A stretch of DNA of 20,775 bases from Pseudomonadota bacterium (GTDB taxonomy: Bacteria; Pseudomonadota; Gammaproteobacteria; Burkholderiales; Burkholderiaceae_D). This document shows positions 1 through 7,895 of this stretch, piece by piece. Where the stretch lies: NCBI GenBank assembly GCA_023422955.1, contig JAFAGG010000071.1, positions 1 to 20,775 on the forward strand, read 5' to 3'. Position numbers and translations under genes: made by a program. Under the pieces are notes generated by a model, which ran no database searches, was not told the DNA's origin, and saw nothing but the letters and a program-made list of their open reading frames with translations. The first letter of the stretch is position 1; every line of letters starts with the position of its first letter.

Positions 1-120
1 CGCGCCCTGCAAGGGGGGATGGGTTAAAGAATGTGTGCACAAAACCCATCCCCATCCCGGCCTTCCCCTTGAAGGGGAGGGAGTGCTCTCCTGCCTCCCC
101 CTAAAAAGGAAAAACAAAAA
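1..120. repeat. Copy 1 of a palindromic intergenic repeat, downstream of flgJ
   Basis: Positions 15-91 match 2290-2366 with about five mismatches in 77 bases. The unit holds an 11-bp inverted repeat (GGGGATGGGTT ... AACCCATCCCC) around a 17-base loop that contains the palindrome TGTGCACA. A second hairpin is built on CCCCTTGAAGGGG (65-77). On the minus strand, the flgJ stop codon is followed by a very T-rich tract (96-120) but no clear GC stem directly before it, so a classical terminator is not certain. No gene is visible in this stretch; short frames across it are translations of the repeat. Confidence 0.8.
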
Positions 121-1059
121 TCAGCCAAAATTCCCGCGGATGATGCGTGCCAGCTTGGCCGCATAGTCCGGATCGGTGGCATAGCCGGCGCGCTGCAGGC
201 CGCTGGCGAATTCCACGGCATCCTTGCCCTGCGCGATCACATCCTGGTAGCGCGGATTGTTGCTCAGCAGTTGGGCGTAGTCGCGGAAGGCCTCGGCGTA
301 GGAATCATAGGCGCGGAATTTTTCCGCCTTGCGTTGCGGCGCGCCGTCCACGTACTCGGTCGTCATGACTTCCACGGTGCGGCCTTTCCAGTTGCCGGTG
401 GCCTTGATGCCGAACAGGTTGTGGCTGGGCCTGCCGTCGGCGCCGGTGATTTCGCGTTTGCCCCAGCCGCTTTCCAGCGCGGCCTGCGCCAGGATGAACT
501 TGGAGGGAATGCCGGTGATGCGGCTGGCTTCCTGCGCATGCGCGCCCATGCGTGCCTGGAAATCCTGCACGTGGAGAGGCTGGTCGGAAGTGGCACGCGC
601 TGCGGCATCCTGTTGCGCTGCTGCGGCAGGCGCTTTCGGCACGTCTTCCAGCATGCGCTCCATCGTGCGCTGCAGGTCATTGCGCCCGACATAAGCGGAT
701 TCGGGCGAGAGCGGATTGAATGCGGTCCCGGCGCCGGGACCGGCTGCGGCCCCCTGCTGCGGCGACAACTGGCGGATCAGCACGTCGGCCATGCCGATGC
801 CGCGCGTGGCCAGCGACTGGCTCAGCTGCTGGTCCAGCATAGACGTGTACATTTTGCTCTGCTCGTTATCGAACAGGCCGCCCTCACCGCCGCCGGCTTC
901 GCGCATGCTCTTTAACATCATGTTCAGAAACAGCGCTTCGAATTGTTCGGCAACTGCCTTGATGGATTCCGGCGAATTGTCGCGCGCGGAGCGCTGCAGC
1001 TTGCTCAATCCCTGGATATCGATTGCCAGGTGCTGGGAAATATCCGGCGGATTGACCAT
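121..1059 (-). CDS. flgJ: FlgJ: flagellar rod-cap protein with peptidoglycan-hydrolase domain
   Basis: 312 residues. Residues 1-100 are the rod-binding domain, with FEALFLNMMLKSMREA at 40-55 followed by the Gly-rich loop and the D-N-E-Q-S-K-M-Y segment typical of the FlgJ N terminus. An Ala/Pro-rich linker covers about 100-165. Residues 166-312 form a glucosaminidase/muramidase domain, with the expected catalytic Glu196 in ILAQAALESGWGKREI and a later NLFGIKA segment. The protein scaffolds rod assembly in the periplasm and opens the murein for the rod. This two-domain form is the beta/gammaproteobacterial type. The ATG follows GGGGAG by six bases. It lies 14 bp after flgI, as last flg gene in the window; flgK and flgL would be expected beyond the left edge. 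The family call is firm. Confidence 0.97.
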   Translation of the reverse strand: MVNPPDISQHLAIDIQGLSKLQRSARDNSPESIKAVAEQFEALFLNMMLKSMREAGGGEGGLFDNEQSKMYTSMLDQQLSQSLATRGIGMADVLIRQLSPQQGAAAGPGAGTAFNPLSPESAYVGRNDLQRTMERMLEDVPKAPAAAAQQDAAARATSDQPLHVQDFQARMGAHAQEASRITGIPSKFILAQAALESGWGKREITGADGRPSHNLFGIKATGNWKGRTVEVMTTEYVDGAPQRKAEKFRAYDSYAEAFRDYAQLLSNNPRYQDVIAQGKDAVEFASGLQRAGYATDPDYAAKLARIIRGNFG

Positions 1060-1073
1060 GGTGTGCTCCCCGA

Positions 1074-2201
1074 TCAGATGATTTCCAGCTCGGCGCGCAA
1101 GGCGCCTGCAGCCTTCATCGCCTGCAGAATCGCCAGCAGATCCTGCGGCGTCGCACCGATTGCGTTCAGCGCACGCACTACTTCAGCCAGCGAAGTGCCG
1201 GATTGCAGCATCATGACTTGGCCCGGCTCCTTGGTGATTTCTATCTGCGCGCGCTGGGCGACCACGGTTTCGCCGCGTCCGAACGGCGCTGGCTGGCTGA
1301 TGATCGGATCCGACTGGATCACGACCGACAGGTTGCCATGCGATACCGCGCAGGCTTCCAGCGTGACCGACTGGTTCATCACCACCGAACCGGTGCGCGC
1401 ATTGAGGATGACCTTGGCATTGCCCTGCGCGGGAATGACGGGAATGCTTTCCAGCATGCCGAGAAAAGTCACACGTTCGTCGCTGCTCTGCGGCGCGCGC
1501 ACGCGGATCACGCGTCCATCCTGGGCCGCGGCGGTGCCGGGACCGAACTGCGTGTTGATGGCCGCTACTACGCGGGCAGCGGTGGAGAAATCGCTTTCAT
1601 TGAGTTCCAGCGCAATCGAATCGCTTTGCCCCAGCGCCGTCGGCACCGCGCGCTCCACGGTGGCGCCGCCGGAAATGCGGCCCACGCTCAGATGATTCAC
1701 CGCTATCTTGGTGTCGCCCGCTGAAGCGCCCACGCCACCCACCAGCACATTGCCCTGCGCGATTGCGTAGATCTGGCCGTCCGCGCCTTTTAACGGCGTC
1801 ATCAGCAGCGTGCCGCCGCGCAGGCTCTTGGCATTGCCCATCGAGGACACGGTGATATCCAGCAGCTGGCCCGGCTGCGAGAATGGCGGCAGCGAAGTGG
1901 TCACGACCACGGCCGCCACATTCTTCAATTGCATGTTGATGCCGGGCGGCAGGCTCACGCCCATCTGCTGCAGCATGCTCACCACGCTTTGCACCGTGAA
2001 CGGCGTTTGCGTGGTCTGGTCGCCGCTGCCATCCAGTCCCACCACCAGGCCGTAACCGATCAACTGGTTCTGGCGCACGCCCTGGATGCTGGCCAGGTCC
2101 TTGATGCGCTGCGCATGCGCGGCCGGCATCAGCAGACCAAGCAGGATCACCGTGCCACAGAGCAGTGCGAGAAATCGGCGGGAAACTTTCATGACAGGCA
2201 T
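1074..2201 (-). CDS. flgI: FlgI: flagellar basal-body P-ring protein
   Basis: 375 residues, normal for the family. A signal peptide spans about 1-30 (basic start, long hydrophobic core, cleavage after AHA), so the product goes to the periplasm. The mature start, QRIKDLASIQGVRQNQLIGYG, carries the very conserved P-ring opening; GLVVGLDGSGDQT and the C-terminal ALNAIGATPQDLLAILQAMKAAGAL segment are also diagnostic. Twenty-six or so FlgI subunits form the ring around the rod in the peptidoglycan layer, with FlgA (7896-8630) as chaperone. An in-frame ATG three codons later (2192) is an alternative start; neither has a strong ribosome site. The gene is separated from flgH upstream by about 300 bp of repeat sequence, unusual inside this otherwise tight operon. 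Confidence 0.97.
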   Translation of the reverse strand: MPVMKVSRRFLALLCGTVILLGLLMPAAHAQRIKDLASIQGVRQNQLIGYGLVVGLDGSGDQTTQTPFTVQSVVSMLQQMGVSLPPGINMQLKNVAAVVVTTSLPPFSQPGQLLDITVSSMGNAKSLRGGTLLMTPLKGADGQIYAIAQGNVLVGGVGASAGDTKIAVNHLSVGRISGGATVERAVPTALGQSDSIALELNESDFSTAARVVAAINTQFGPGTAAAQDGRVIRVRAPQSSDERVTFLGMLESIPVIPAQGNAKVILNARTGSVVMNQSVTLEACAVSHGNLSVVIQSDPIISQPAPFGRGETVVAQRAQIEITKEPGQVMMLQSGTSLAEVVRALNAIGATPQDLLAILQAMKAAGALRAELEII

Positions 2202-2504
2202 CGGGTACTTTCGTTACTTCGGTTTGCTTCGATTTTTCTTCCAGCCGCAAGGCATTTCATTCCCTCCCCTTCAAGGGGAGGGTTAGGGTGGGGATGGGTT
2301 AAAGAATGTGTGCACAAAACCCATCCCCATCCCCGCCTTCCCCTTGAAGGGGAAGGAGTATTCTCCCATCTGCCCAGGTCGTGCTTCGCGAAACCCCTGC
2401 CTCACCCCATTGAAGGAAGAGGAGTATTCGCTCTCCTGCATAGACAGCGCTTCGCAAAGCCCCAATCTCACCCTTCTTTCAAGGGGGAGGAGCTACCATG
2501 CTCC
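2202..2504. repeat. Palindromic and tandem repeat block between flgH and flgI
   Basis: No gene here. 2262-2282 is a perfect stem-loop, CCCTCCCC and GGGGAGGG around TTCAA. 2290-2366 is copy 2 of the element at the left edge, with its 11-bp inverted repeat and a CCCCTTGAAGGGG hairpin near 2340-2352. Then follow degenerate tandem units of about 64 bp: 2335-2396, 2399-2462 and a partial one at 2463-2500. They share a TTGAAGG core, GGAGTATTC, and GCTTCGC-AAA-CCC. The block sits in the flgH-flgI spacer, so it is likely transcribed within the operon and could fold strongly in the mRNA. This resembles bacterial interspersed palindromic repeats in style; I cannot assign a named family. Confidence 0.8.
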
Positions 2505-3170
2505 TTAAAGCGGCAGCACACTCAAAAAGAATCTCGTCAGCGCGCTGTAGAACTGCGACTTGTCCACCTGCGTCGAGGTGCGGTACTCGGCACGCACATC
2601 GGCGACCTGGGTCGAGTTCACGCTGTTAACAGCGCTGATATGACTGGGATTCACCACGCCCGAGAAGCGTATGTATTCCACGCTCTTGTCCAGCCCCACC
2701 TGCTTTTCGCCGCTGACCACGAGATTCCCGTTGGGCAGCACTTCGACCACGGTCGCGGTCAGCGTGCTGGTGAAGTTGTTGCCGGAGCTGGCAGTGTCCT
2801 TGTCGGAGAACTGGCGGCTGTTGGCCGCGCCGACACCGAAGCGGTTCAGCGCGGAATCGCCGAGCCCGAACAGGCGGTCAACGCTGGCATTGGCGCTGCC
2901 CGACTTGCTCGACGCATTGGCCGATTCGGTCTTGACGTTGCTGTTTTCCGTAATGCGTATGGTCAGCATATCGCCCACGTGCCGCGCGCGATGGTCTTCG
3001 AACATCGGACGGTAGGAGTTAGCCTGGAAGATCGCGCCGTTGGCTGCCGGCACCGGCGCAACCGGCTGCGGCCGCGTGCTGGTCGGATACTGGGTGATGG
3101 TAGTCGGCGTGGTGGGCGCGCATCCCGCCAGCATTGCGACCACCCCGATAACGAACCCTGCCTTTTTCAT
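2505..3170 (-). CDS. flgH: FlgH: flagellar L-ring lipoprotein
   Basis: 221 residues, close to the usual 220-235. The N terminus is a lipoprotein signal with lipobox LAGC, so Cys17 is the predicted acylated residue of the mature protein. A Pro/Thr-rich linker follows, then the L-ring core: MFEDHRARHVGDMLTIRI near residues 55-72, and GNLVVSGEKQVGLD and EYIRFSGVVNPSHIS in the second half. The C terminus ends FFLSVLPL, as is usual. The product forms the outer-membrane bushing around the distal rod. The start follows an A/G-rich stretch (AAAAGAGA). It lies 28 bp after flgG in the rod/ring operon; the downstream spacer to flgI is filled with repeats. Confidence 0.97.
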   Translation of the reverse strand: MKKAGFVIGVVAMLAGCAPTTPTTITQYPTSTRPQPVAPVPAANGAIFQANSYRPMFEDHRARHVGDMLTIRITENSNVKTESANASSKSGSANASVDRLFGLGDSALNRFGVGAANSRQFSDKDTASSGNNFTSTLTATVVEVLPNGNLVVSGEKQVGLDKSVEYIRFSGVVNPSHISAVNSVNSTQVADVRAEYRTSTQVDKSQFYSALTRFFLSVLPL

Positions 3171-3198
3171 GACCGATCTCTTTTCAGTTCATCCGTGA

Positions 3199-3981
3199 TC
3201 AAAGCTGCGAAAGACGCTGCAGCATCTGGTCGGAAGTCGTGATGGCTTTGCTGTTGATTTCATACGCGCGCTGCGTCTGGATCATGCTGACCAGCTCTTC
3301 CACCACGTTGACATTCGAGGTTTCGACATAGTTCTGCACCAGCGTGCCGGCGCCATTGTTGCCGGGAATATTGTCGTTGGGATTGCCGGAAGCGGCAGTT
3401 TCCAGGAACAGGTTTTCACCCCGGCTTTCGAGGCCGCCGGGATTGGCGAAGGTTGCCAGTTGCAGCGTGGCGACCAGCATGGGCTGCGCAGTATTGGGCA
3501 GCGTGACGGTCACCGCGCCATCGCGGCCTATGGTCAGGGTCTGGGCATCAACCGGGATGGTGACTGCCGGGTCCACCGGATAGCCGCTGGCCGTTACCAG
3601 CTGGCCTTCGGCATTGACCTGGAAGGAGCCGTCGCGGGTGTAAGCCATGGTGCCGTCGGGCAGCAGTACCTTGAAAAAACCGTTGCCCTGAATCGCCAGG
3701 TCGGTAGCGTTATCGGTCTGCTGCAGGTTGCCCTGCGTGAAGATGCGCTCGGTTGCGACCGGGCGCACGCCGGTGCCGAGCTGCAGGCCGGACGGCAGCT
3801 GGGTCTGCTGCGAGGTTGAAGCGCCGGGCTGGCGCATCGTCTGATACAGCAAATCCTCGAACACGGCGCGCGAGCGCTTGAAGCCGCTGGTGCTGACGTT
3901 CGCCAGGTTGTTGGAGATCACATCCATCTTGGTCTGCTGCGCATCGAGACCGGTCTTGGATATCCATAGCGATCGAATCAT
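3199..3981 (-). CDS. flgG: FlgG: distal rod protein
   Basis: 260 residues, exactly the common FlgG length. The N-terminal motif MDVISNNLANVSTSGFKRSR (19-38) is the axial-protein signature, and the C terminus has the matching ETSNVNVVEELVSMIQTQRAYEINSKAI segment, so both coiled-coil ends of a flagellar axial protein are intact. LQLGTGVRPVATERIFTQGN is typical of FlgG rather than FlgF. It makes the long distal rod that crosses the L and P rings. The ATG is preceded by CAGGAGAATCAG, a good ribosome site. Spacing is 75 bp from flgF and 28 bp to flgH. Confidence 0.98.
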   Translation of the reverse strand: MIRSLWISKTGLDAQQTKMDVISNNLANVSTSGFKRSRAVFEDLLYQTMRQPGASTSQQTQLPSGLQLGTGVRPVATERIFTQGNLQQTDNATDLAIQGNGFFKVLLPDGTMAYTRDGSFQVNAEGQLVTASGYPVDPAVTIPVDAQTLTIGRDGAVTVTLPNTAQPMLVATLQLATFANPGGLESRGENLFLETAASGNPNDNIPGNNGAGTLVQNYVETSNVNVVEELVSMIQTQRAYEINSKAITTSDQMLQRLSQL

Positions 3982-4056
3982 CTGATTCTCCTGTGTTCAT
4001 TGACTTCGAGCGGCGCACTTGCACCCGCACTTTTACCTACGATCATTCTCGCCCTG

Positions 4057-4803
4057 TCAGCCGCCGCTCAAATTGAGGATCTGACCGGCCTTTGTGGCGT
4101 TATTCTCGGCGTTCTTCATCATGTTCATCTGCAGATCGAACTGGCGCGCCAGCGAGATCATGTTCACCATGGCATCCACCACGTTGACATTGCTGGTTTC
4201 CAGCGCGCCGCCTGCCACCGCCACATTCGCATCTTCGGGCGCGACCGCGCCGTTGGTCAGACGGAACAGCCCGTCATCGCCGCGCATGATGGTTTCGGTC
4301 GGTGGATTGACCAGCTTGAGCCGGCCCATCACCGTCGGCGGCACGCCCGGCGTGGCAGGATCGATAGTGGAAATCGTGCCATCCCTGGCGATTGCGACAT
4401 TCACGCCCGGCGGCAGGGTAATGGGGCCGCCGTCGCCGATCACGTTCAATCCGTTCTGGGTCTGCAGCACGCCGTTTTCATTCAGCCTGAAAGCGCCGTT
4501 GCGCGTATAGCCTTCGCCGCCATTGGGCGCTTCGACGGCGAACCAGCCGTCGCCCTGCACCGCCACGTCGAGCTCGCGCCCGGTGTGGTGGATGGTGCCG
4601 GACGCAAAGTCGCTGCCTACCGTCGCATCCACCACGAAGGCACGCGTGGGCAGGCCCGGCCCCAGCACCGGCACGGCGCGGAAGGAATCCAGCTGGGCGC
4701 GGAAACCGGTGGTGGAAGCATTGGCCAGGTTGTGCGAATTGGTGGCCTGCTGTTCCAGAATATGCTTGGCGCCGCTCATCGCGGTATAGATCAGGCGATC
4801 CAT
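4057..4803 (-). CDS. flgF: FlgF: proximal rod protein
   Basis: 248 residues. It starts MDRLIYTAMSGAKHILEQQA and carries NSHNLANASTTGFRAQLDSF, the variant of the axial-protein motif seen in FlgF. The middle has the GREL-DVAVQGDGWFAVEAPNG block, and the C terminus has ETSNVNVVDAMVNMISLARQFD. It is a proximal rod subunit between the MS ring and the distal rod, exported through FlhA/FlhB. The ribosome site is AAGGAGAAATGCC before ATG. Just upstream of that site lie four imperfect 9-bp tandem repeats (4814-4849). Confidence 0.97.
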   Translation of the reverse strand: MDRLIYTAMSGAKHILEQQATNSHNLANASTTGFRAQLDSFRAVPVLGPGLPTRAFVVDATVGSDFASGTIHHTGRELDVAVQGDGWFAVEAPNGGEGYTRNGAFRLNENGVLQTQNGLNVIGDGGPITLPPGVNVAIARDGTISTIDPATPGVPPTVMGRLKLVNPPTETIMRGDDGLFRLTNGAVAPEDANVAVAGGALETSNVNVVDAMVNMISLARQFDLQMNMMKNAENNATKAGQILNLSGG

Positions 4804-4813
4804 GGCATTTCTC

Positions 4814-4849
4814 CTTGCTTGTCTTACTCGTATTACTCGTCTTACTTAT
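4814..4849. repeat. Four 9-bp imperfect tandem repeats upstream of flgF
   Basis: Plus-strand units are CTTGCTTGT, CTTACTCGT, ATTACTCGT and CTTACTTAT, in direct succession with one to three differences from CTTACTCGT. They fill part of the 100-bp flgE-flgF spacer, immediately 5' of the flgF ribosome site in the mRNA sense. Whether copy number varies between strains cannot be told from one sequence. Confidence 0.6.
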
Positions 4850-4903
4850 CTTGCGCGGACAGCGGCATCGCGTCAGCGTGTTCCATTGCCTGCGTCATGC
4901 CGT

Positions 4904-6121
4904 CTAGCGCATGTTCACCAGGGTTTGCATCGCCTGGTCCTGGGTCTTGATGGTCTGGGCATTGGCCTGGTAGTTGCGCTGAGCCGTGATCATCTTGACC
5001 AGCTCCGCCGTCAGGTCGACGTTGGATTCTTCCACCGTATTGGCGCGCAGCAGGCCGAGCGTGCCCGAACCGGGAGAGCCGACCATGGCCGCGCCCGAGT
5101 TCGGCGTTTCCGCCCAGTTGTTGTCGCCCAGCGGCTCCAGGCCGTTCGGATTAGTAAAGGTCGCCAGCGCCACGCGGCCCAGGATGGCGGATTCGCCATT
5201 GGTGTAGCGGCCCAAGATGGTGCCGTCGTTGCCGATGGCAAAACCGGCCAGGCGGCCCGGCGCATAGCCGTCAGGCAGCAGCTTGGTGACGCCCGAGGTG
5301 GAACCGAACTGGGTCGAGGTACGGAAATCCACGTTCACCGACATCGGCGCAGCGCCGTTATTCGGATTGAGCGCCAGCGCAAAGGGCGCGGTCGGCGCCT
5401 GCAATGCGCCATTGGCATCGAACTGGAGCTGCGCAATGTTGCCGCCGGCGTTCAGCGTCTGTCCATCGAGCGATGCATAAACGTCCCAACTGCCATCGCC
5501 CGTCTTGGCGTAATAAGTCTGCAGGCTGTGCATATTGCCCAGCGAGTCATAGACCGGCATGGAAGTCGTGTAGTTGTAGCTGAGCGAATCGCTGGCCGCG
5601 AACGGCGTGTTGGCCGGCACTTCGCTGCGCGAATCCAGATTGATGACCAGTTCCGCACTCGTGGTGGCGCTCGGCTCCAGGTCGGCGGTATTGATATTGA
5701 TCTCGCCGGGAGTACCGCCCGAGATCTGGCCGTTTGCATCCACCGTATAACCTGTCAGGCGGGAGCCGCTGGCGTTGACGATGTAGCCTGCCTTGTCCAT
5801 CTGGAACTGGCCGTTGCGCGTGTAGGAAACCACGCCATTGTTCTCCATGCGGAAAAAGCCATCGCCGTTGATGGAAATATCCAGCGGATTGTTGCTGCTG
5901 GAGATATTGCCCTGCGTGAATTGCTGGGCAACCTGCGTCATCTTGGTGCCGATACCGATCTGCGAACCGCTGCCGCCGCTGAGGGAGCGCGCATAGACGT
6001 CGGAAAAGACGGCTTGCGATTGCTTGAAGCCGACGGTGCTGGCATTGGCAACGTTATTGCCGATCACTTCCAGGTTCTTGGAAGCTGCATTCAGGCCGCT
6101 TAATCCTTGTTGAAAACTCAT
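4904..6121 (-). CDS. flgE: FlgE: flagellar hook protein
   Basis: 405 residues from the ATG at 6121, which follows CAGGAGAACACC. The frame stays open 27 codons further upstream, but that part is not FlgE-like and overlaps the flgD end, so I reject it. MSFQQGLSGLNAASKNLEVI opens the protein and NNVANASTVGFKQSQAVFSD is the axial motif. The middle holds the hook D1 and D2 regions (TSMPVYDSLGNMHSLQTYY, and VDFRTSTQFGS in the later half). The C terminus ends EESNVDLTAELVKMITAQRNYQANAQ. About 120 copies form the hook, assembled under the FlgD cap. It has moderate length, without the large insertions of some families. Confidence 0.98.
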   Translation of the reverse strand: MSFQQGLSGLNAASKNLEVIGNNVANASTVGFKQSQAVFSDVYARSLSGGSGSQIGIGTKMTQVAQQFTQGNISSSNNPLDISINGDGFFRMENNGVVSYTRNGQFQMDKAGYIVNASGSRLTGYTVDANGQISGGTPGEININTADLEPSATTSAELVINLDSRSEVPANTPFAASDSLSYNYTTSMPVYDSLGNMHSLQTYYAKTGDGSWDVYASLDGQTLNAGGNIAQLQFDANGALQAPTAPFALALNPNNGAAPMSVNVDFRTSTQFGSTSGVTKLLPDGYAPGRLAGFAIGNDGTILGRYTNGESAILGRVALATFTNPNGLEPLGDNNWAETPNSGAAMVGSPGSGTLGLLRANTVEESNVDLTAELVKMITAQRNYQANAQTIKTQDQAMQTLVNMR

Positions 6122-6158
6122 GGTGTTCTCCTGTGAACGATGCTTGAATGAGGGAGGC

Positions 6159-6821
6159 TTACAGTATCTGGCGCACGTCAGCCATGCTGGCCTCACCCGC
6201 ACCCATCAAATTCAGTTTGATTCCTTGCGGTCCCACCGACACGCTCATCACCTCGGCGAAGGTCAGTGCCTTGCCTTCCTTGATGTCGCTGCCGCGCGTG
6301 GCGACCACTTCTATCTTGTAGCGGCCATCGGCCACGGTTTCGTCGTTGGCGGTCTTGCCGCTCCAGGCCAGCGGAATCACGCCCGCCTCCTGCGCGCCCA
6401 GGTCCAGCGTGTGCACCAGGTTGCCATCGGCATCCTTGATGTTGACGGTGACCTTGTCGGCCGGCTCGTCGAGCTCGACGCCGAACACGGCCTGACCTTC
6501 CGCCAGGCTGGTTTCCTCGCCTGGCACCAGCACCGCACGCCCTATCATGTTGGCCGCATGCAGCGCCTGGCCCGACTGGAAGCCGGAGATGAAGCTCTCC
6601 ATCGTCGCATTCAGCTTTTCAATCCCGGACAGCGTCGACAACTGCGCCAGCTGGCTGGTCATCTGCGCGTTATCCAGCGGATTGAGCGGGTCCTGGTTCT
6701 TCATCTGCGTGACCAGCAGCGTCATGAATTTGTCCTGCTCGCTCTCCGCGATGCCCTTGTTGCCGCTGCTGCTGTTCATGGTCGCCAGCACATCGGAAGA
6801 CACGTTGCTTACCGTCGTCAT
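6159..6821 (-). CDS. flgD: FlgD: hook-capping protein
   Basis: 220 residues. The N-terminal third has the conserved DKFMTLLVTQMKNQDPLNPL and NAQMTSQLAQLSTLSGIEKL blocks. The rest is a FlgD Ig/Tudor-like region, with an IPLAWSGKTANDETVADGRY segment. It sits at the tip of the growing hook and is needed for FlgE polymerisation. The start follows AAAGGAAAATTCA. The gap to flgC is 11 bp and to flgE 37 bp, so translation is probably coupled in one message. Confidence 0.97.
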   Translation of the reverse strand: MTTVSNVSSDVLATMNSSSGNKGIAESEQDKFMTLLVTQMKNQDPLNPLDNAQMTSQLAQLSTLSGIEKLNATMESFISGFQSGQALHAANMIGRAVLVPGEETSLAEGQAVFGVELDEPADKVTVNIKDADGNLVHTLDLGAQEAGVIPLAWSGKTANDETVADGRYKIEVVATRGSDIKEGKALTFAEVMSVSVGPQGIKLNLMGAGEASMADVRQIL

Positions 6822-6832
6822 TGAATTTTCCT

Positions 6833-7237
6833 TTACTGACCGATGGTCAGGGTTTTTGCCAGCATGCTCTTGGCCGTGTTCATGATTTCCACGTTGTTCT
6901 GATACGAGCGCGACGCGGAAATCATGTTCACCATTTCTTCCACCACGTTCACGTTCGGCAGCGAGACCTGGCCGTTTTCATCCGCCTGCGGATGCTTGGG
7001 GTCGTACACGATTCGCATCGGGCGCTGATCCTCCATCACCTGCTGCACCTTCACCCCTTGCGCCTTGGCCGGCCCGACCGGCGTGGCGGCGAAAATCACG
7101 TGCTTGGCGCGATAGGCCTCGCCGGTGGAACTGGTGCTGCTGTCGGCGTTGGCGATATTGCTGGCCACCGTGTTCAGGCGCTGCCCCTGGGCGCTCATGC
7201 CGGAACCGGCGACGTTGAAGATATTAAATAGCGACAT
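6833..7237 (-). CDS. flgC: FlgC: proximal rod protein
   Basis: 134 residues, the standard FlgC length. MSLFNIFNVAGSGMSAQGQR and LNTVASNIANADS match the N-terminal axial-protein motif. KAQGVKVQQVMEDQRPMRIV and the YDPKHPQADENGQVSLPNVN stretch are diagnostic of FlgC, followed by the C-terminal helix VVEEMVNMISASRSYQNNVE. It is a structural subunit of the proximal rod, exported by the flagellar type III system. The start is preceded by AGAAGGAGACATTCGC. Spacing is 47 bp from flgB. Confidence 0.98.
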   Translation of the reverse strand: MSLFNIFNVAGSGMSAQGQRLNTVASNIANADSSTSSTGEAYRAKHVIFAATPVGPAKAQGVKVQQVMEDQRPMRIVYDPKHPQADENGQVSLPNVNVVEEMVNMISASRSYQNNVEIMNTAKSMLAKTLTIGQ

Positions 7238-7284
7238 GCGAATGTCTCCTTCTCAGCTACGGCTCATTGATTGCGGCTCATCGA

Positions 7285-7722
7285 TTATTGGCCCTGGATC
7301 GCGGCCATCATGGTCCGGATCTGCCCGTTGATCAGCGTGACGCTGGCCTGATAGCGCAGCGCATTGTCGGCAAAGTTGGTGCGCTCGGCATCCATGTCCA
7401 CCGTATTACCGTCCACGCTGCCCTGCTGCACCGCGCGGTACTGCGCCTGCGCCGCACCGGGCGGCAAGGCGGCGGCCGGCGCTTTGCCGGGCAAGTGGGC
7501 GGCCGCCGTCTTGACCATCATCGGCACCGGCGTCTGCGGCACGGCATTGCCCTGCCCCCCCTGCAAGGCCTGCTGCAACGCCTGCTTGAAGTCGATGTCG
7601 CGCGCCTTGTAATCCGGCGTATCCGCATTGGCGATATTCGAGGCCAGCAGTTGCTGGCGCTCCGCGCGCAGGCTCAGCGCGCTCTGATGAAATCGCAGAT
7701 AATCGTCGAGCTTTCCTACCAT
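7285..7722 (-). CDS. flgB: FlgB: proximal rod protein
   Basis: 145 residues from the ATG at 7722, chosen because AAAGGAGA lies seven bases upstream and because MVGKLDDYLRFHQSALSLRA is the expected FlgB opening. An in-frame GTG two codons earlier and a 20-codon upstream extension are less likely. LLASNIANADTPDYKARDID is the FlgB form of the axial motif. The C terminus, RTNFADNALRYQASVTLING, is also typical. First gene of the flgB-J operon, transcribed away from flgA. A Pro/Ala-rich low-complexity middle (about residues 55-100) is a little longer than in enteric FlgB. Confidence 0.96.
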   Translation of the reverse strand: MVGKLDDYLRFHQSALSLRAERQQLLASNIANADTPDYKARDIDFKQALQQALQGGQGNAVPQTPVPMMVKTAAAHLPGKAPAAALPPGAAQAQYRAVQQGSVDGNTVDMDAERTNFADNALRYQASVTLINGQIRTMMAAIQGQ

Positions 7723-7751
7723 GGCCACTCTCCTTTGGAGTTCCGCGCTGT

Positions 7752-7778
7752 CAAACAAGACAACGTCTATGCCGATAA
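7752..7778 (+). promoter_or_regulatory. Possible sigma-28 promoter for flgA, in the flgB-flgA divergent spacer
   Basis: GCCGATAA at 7771-7778 is a perfect sigma-28 -10 element on the plus strand. Eleven bases upstream, CAAACAAG keeps only the AAA core of the TAAAGTTT -35 element. The site is 118 bp before the flgA ATG. The 173-bp spacer (7723-7895) must also hold the flgB promoter on the other strand, but I see no convincing sigma-54 or FlhDC site. Confidence 0.4.
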
Positions 7779-7895
7779 TCAATTTGGGTAGGCTAGATAG
7801 TAGTGAGGGCGCGGCCCGCGCATTCGCTGAATAAAGGCCTTAAATCCGTTCCTGTTCAGGCTTTTGCCGAACCCTGCCCTGCGTACCATGTCGGC

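Noticed and set aside
2283..2508. Short open frames of 60-70 codons on both strands within the flgH-flgI spacer
   Set aside because: They are translations of the palindromic repeat and recur in part at the left edge for that reason.
7753..7776. A sigma-54 -24/-12 site for flgB (CGGCAT ... TTGTC on the minus strand)
   Set aside because: The -12 GC is replaced by GT and the -24 element has mismatches; too weak to call.
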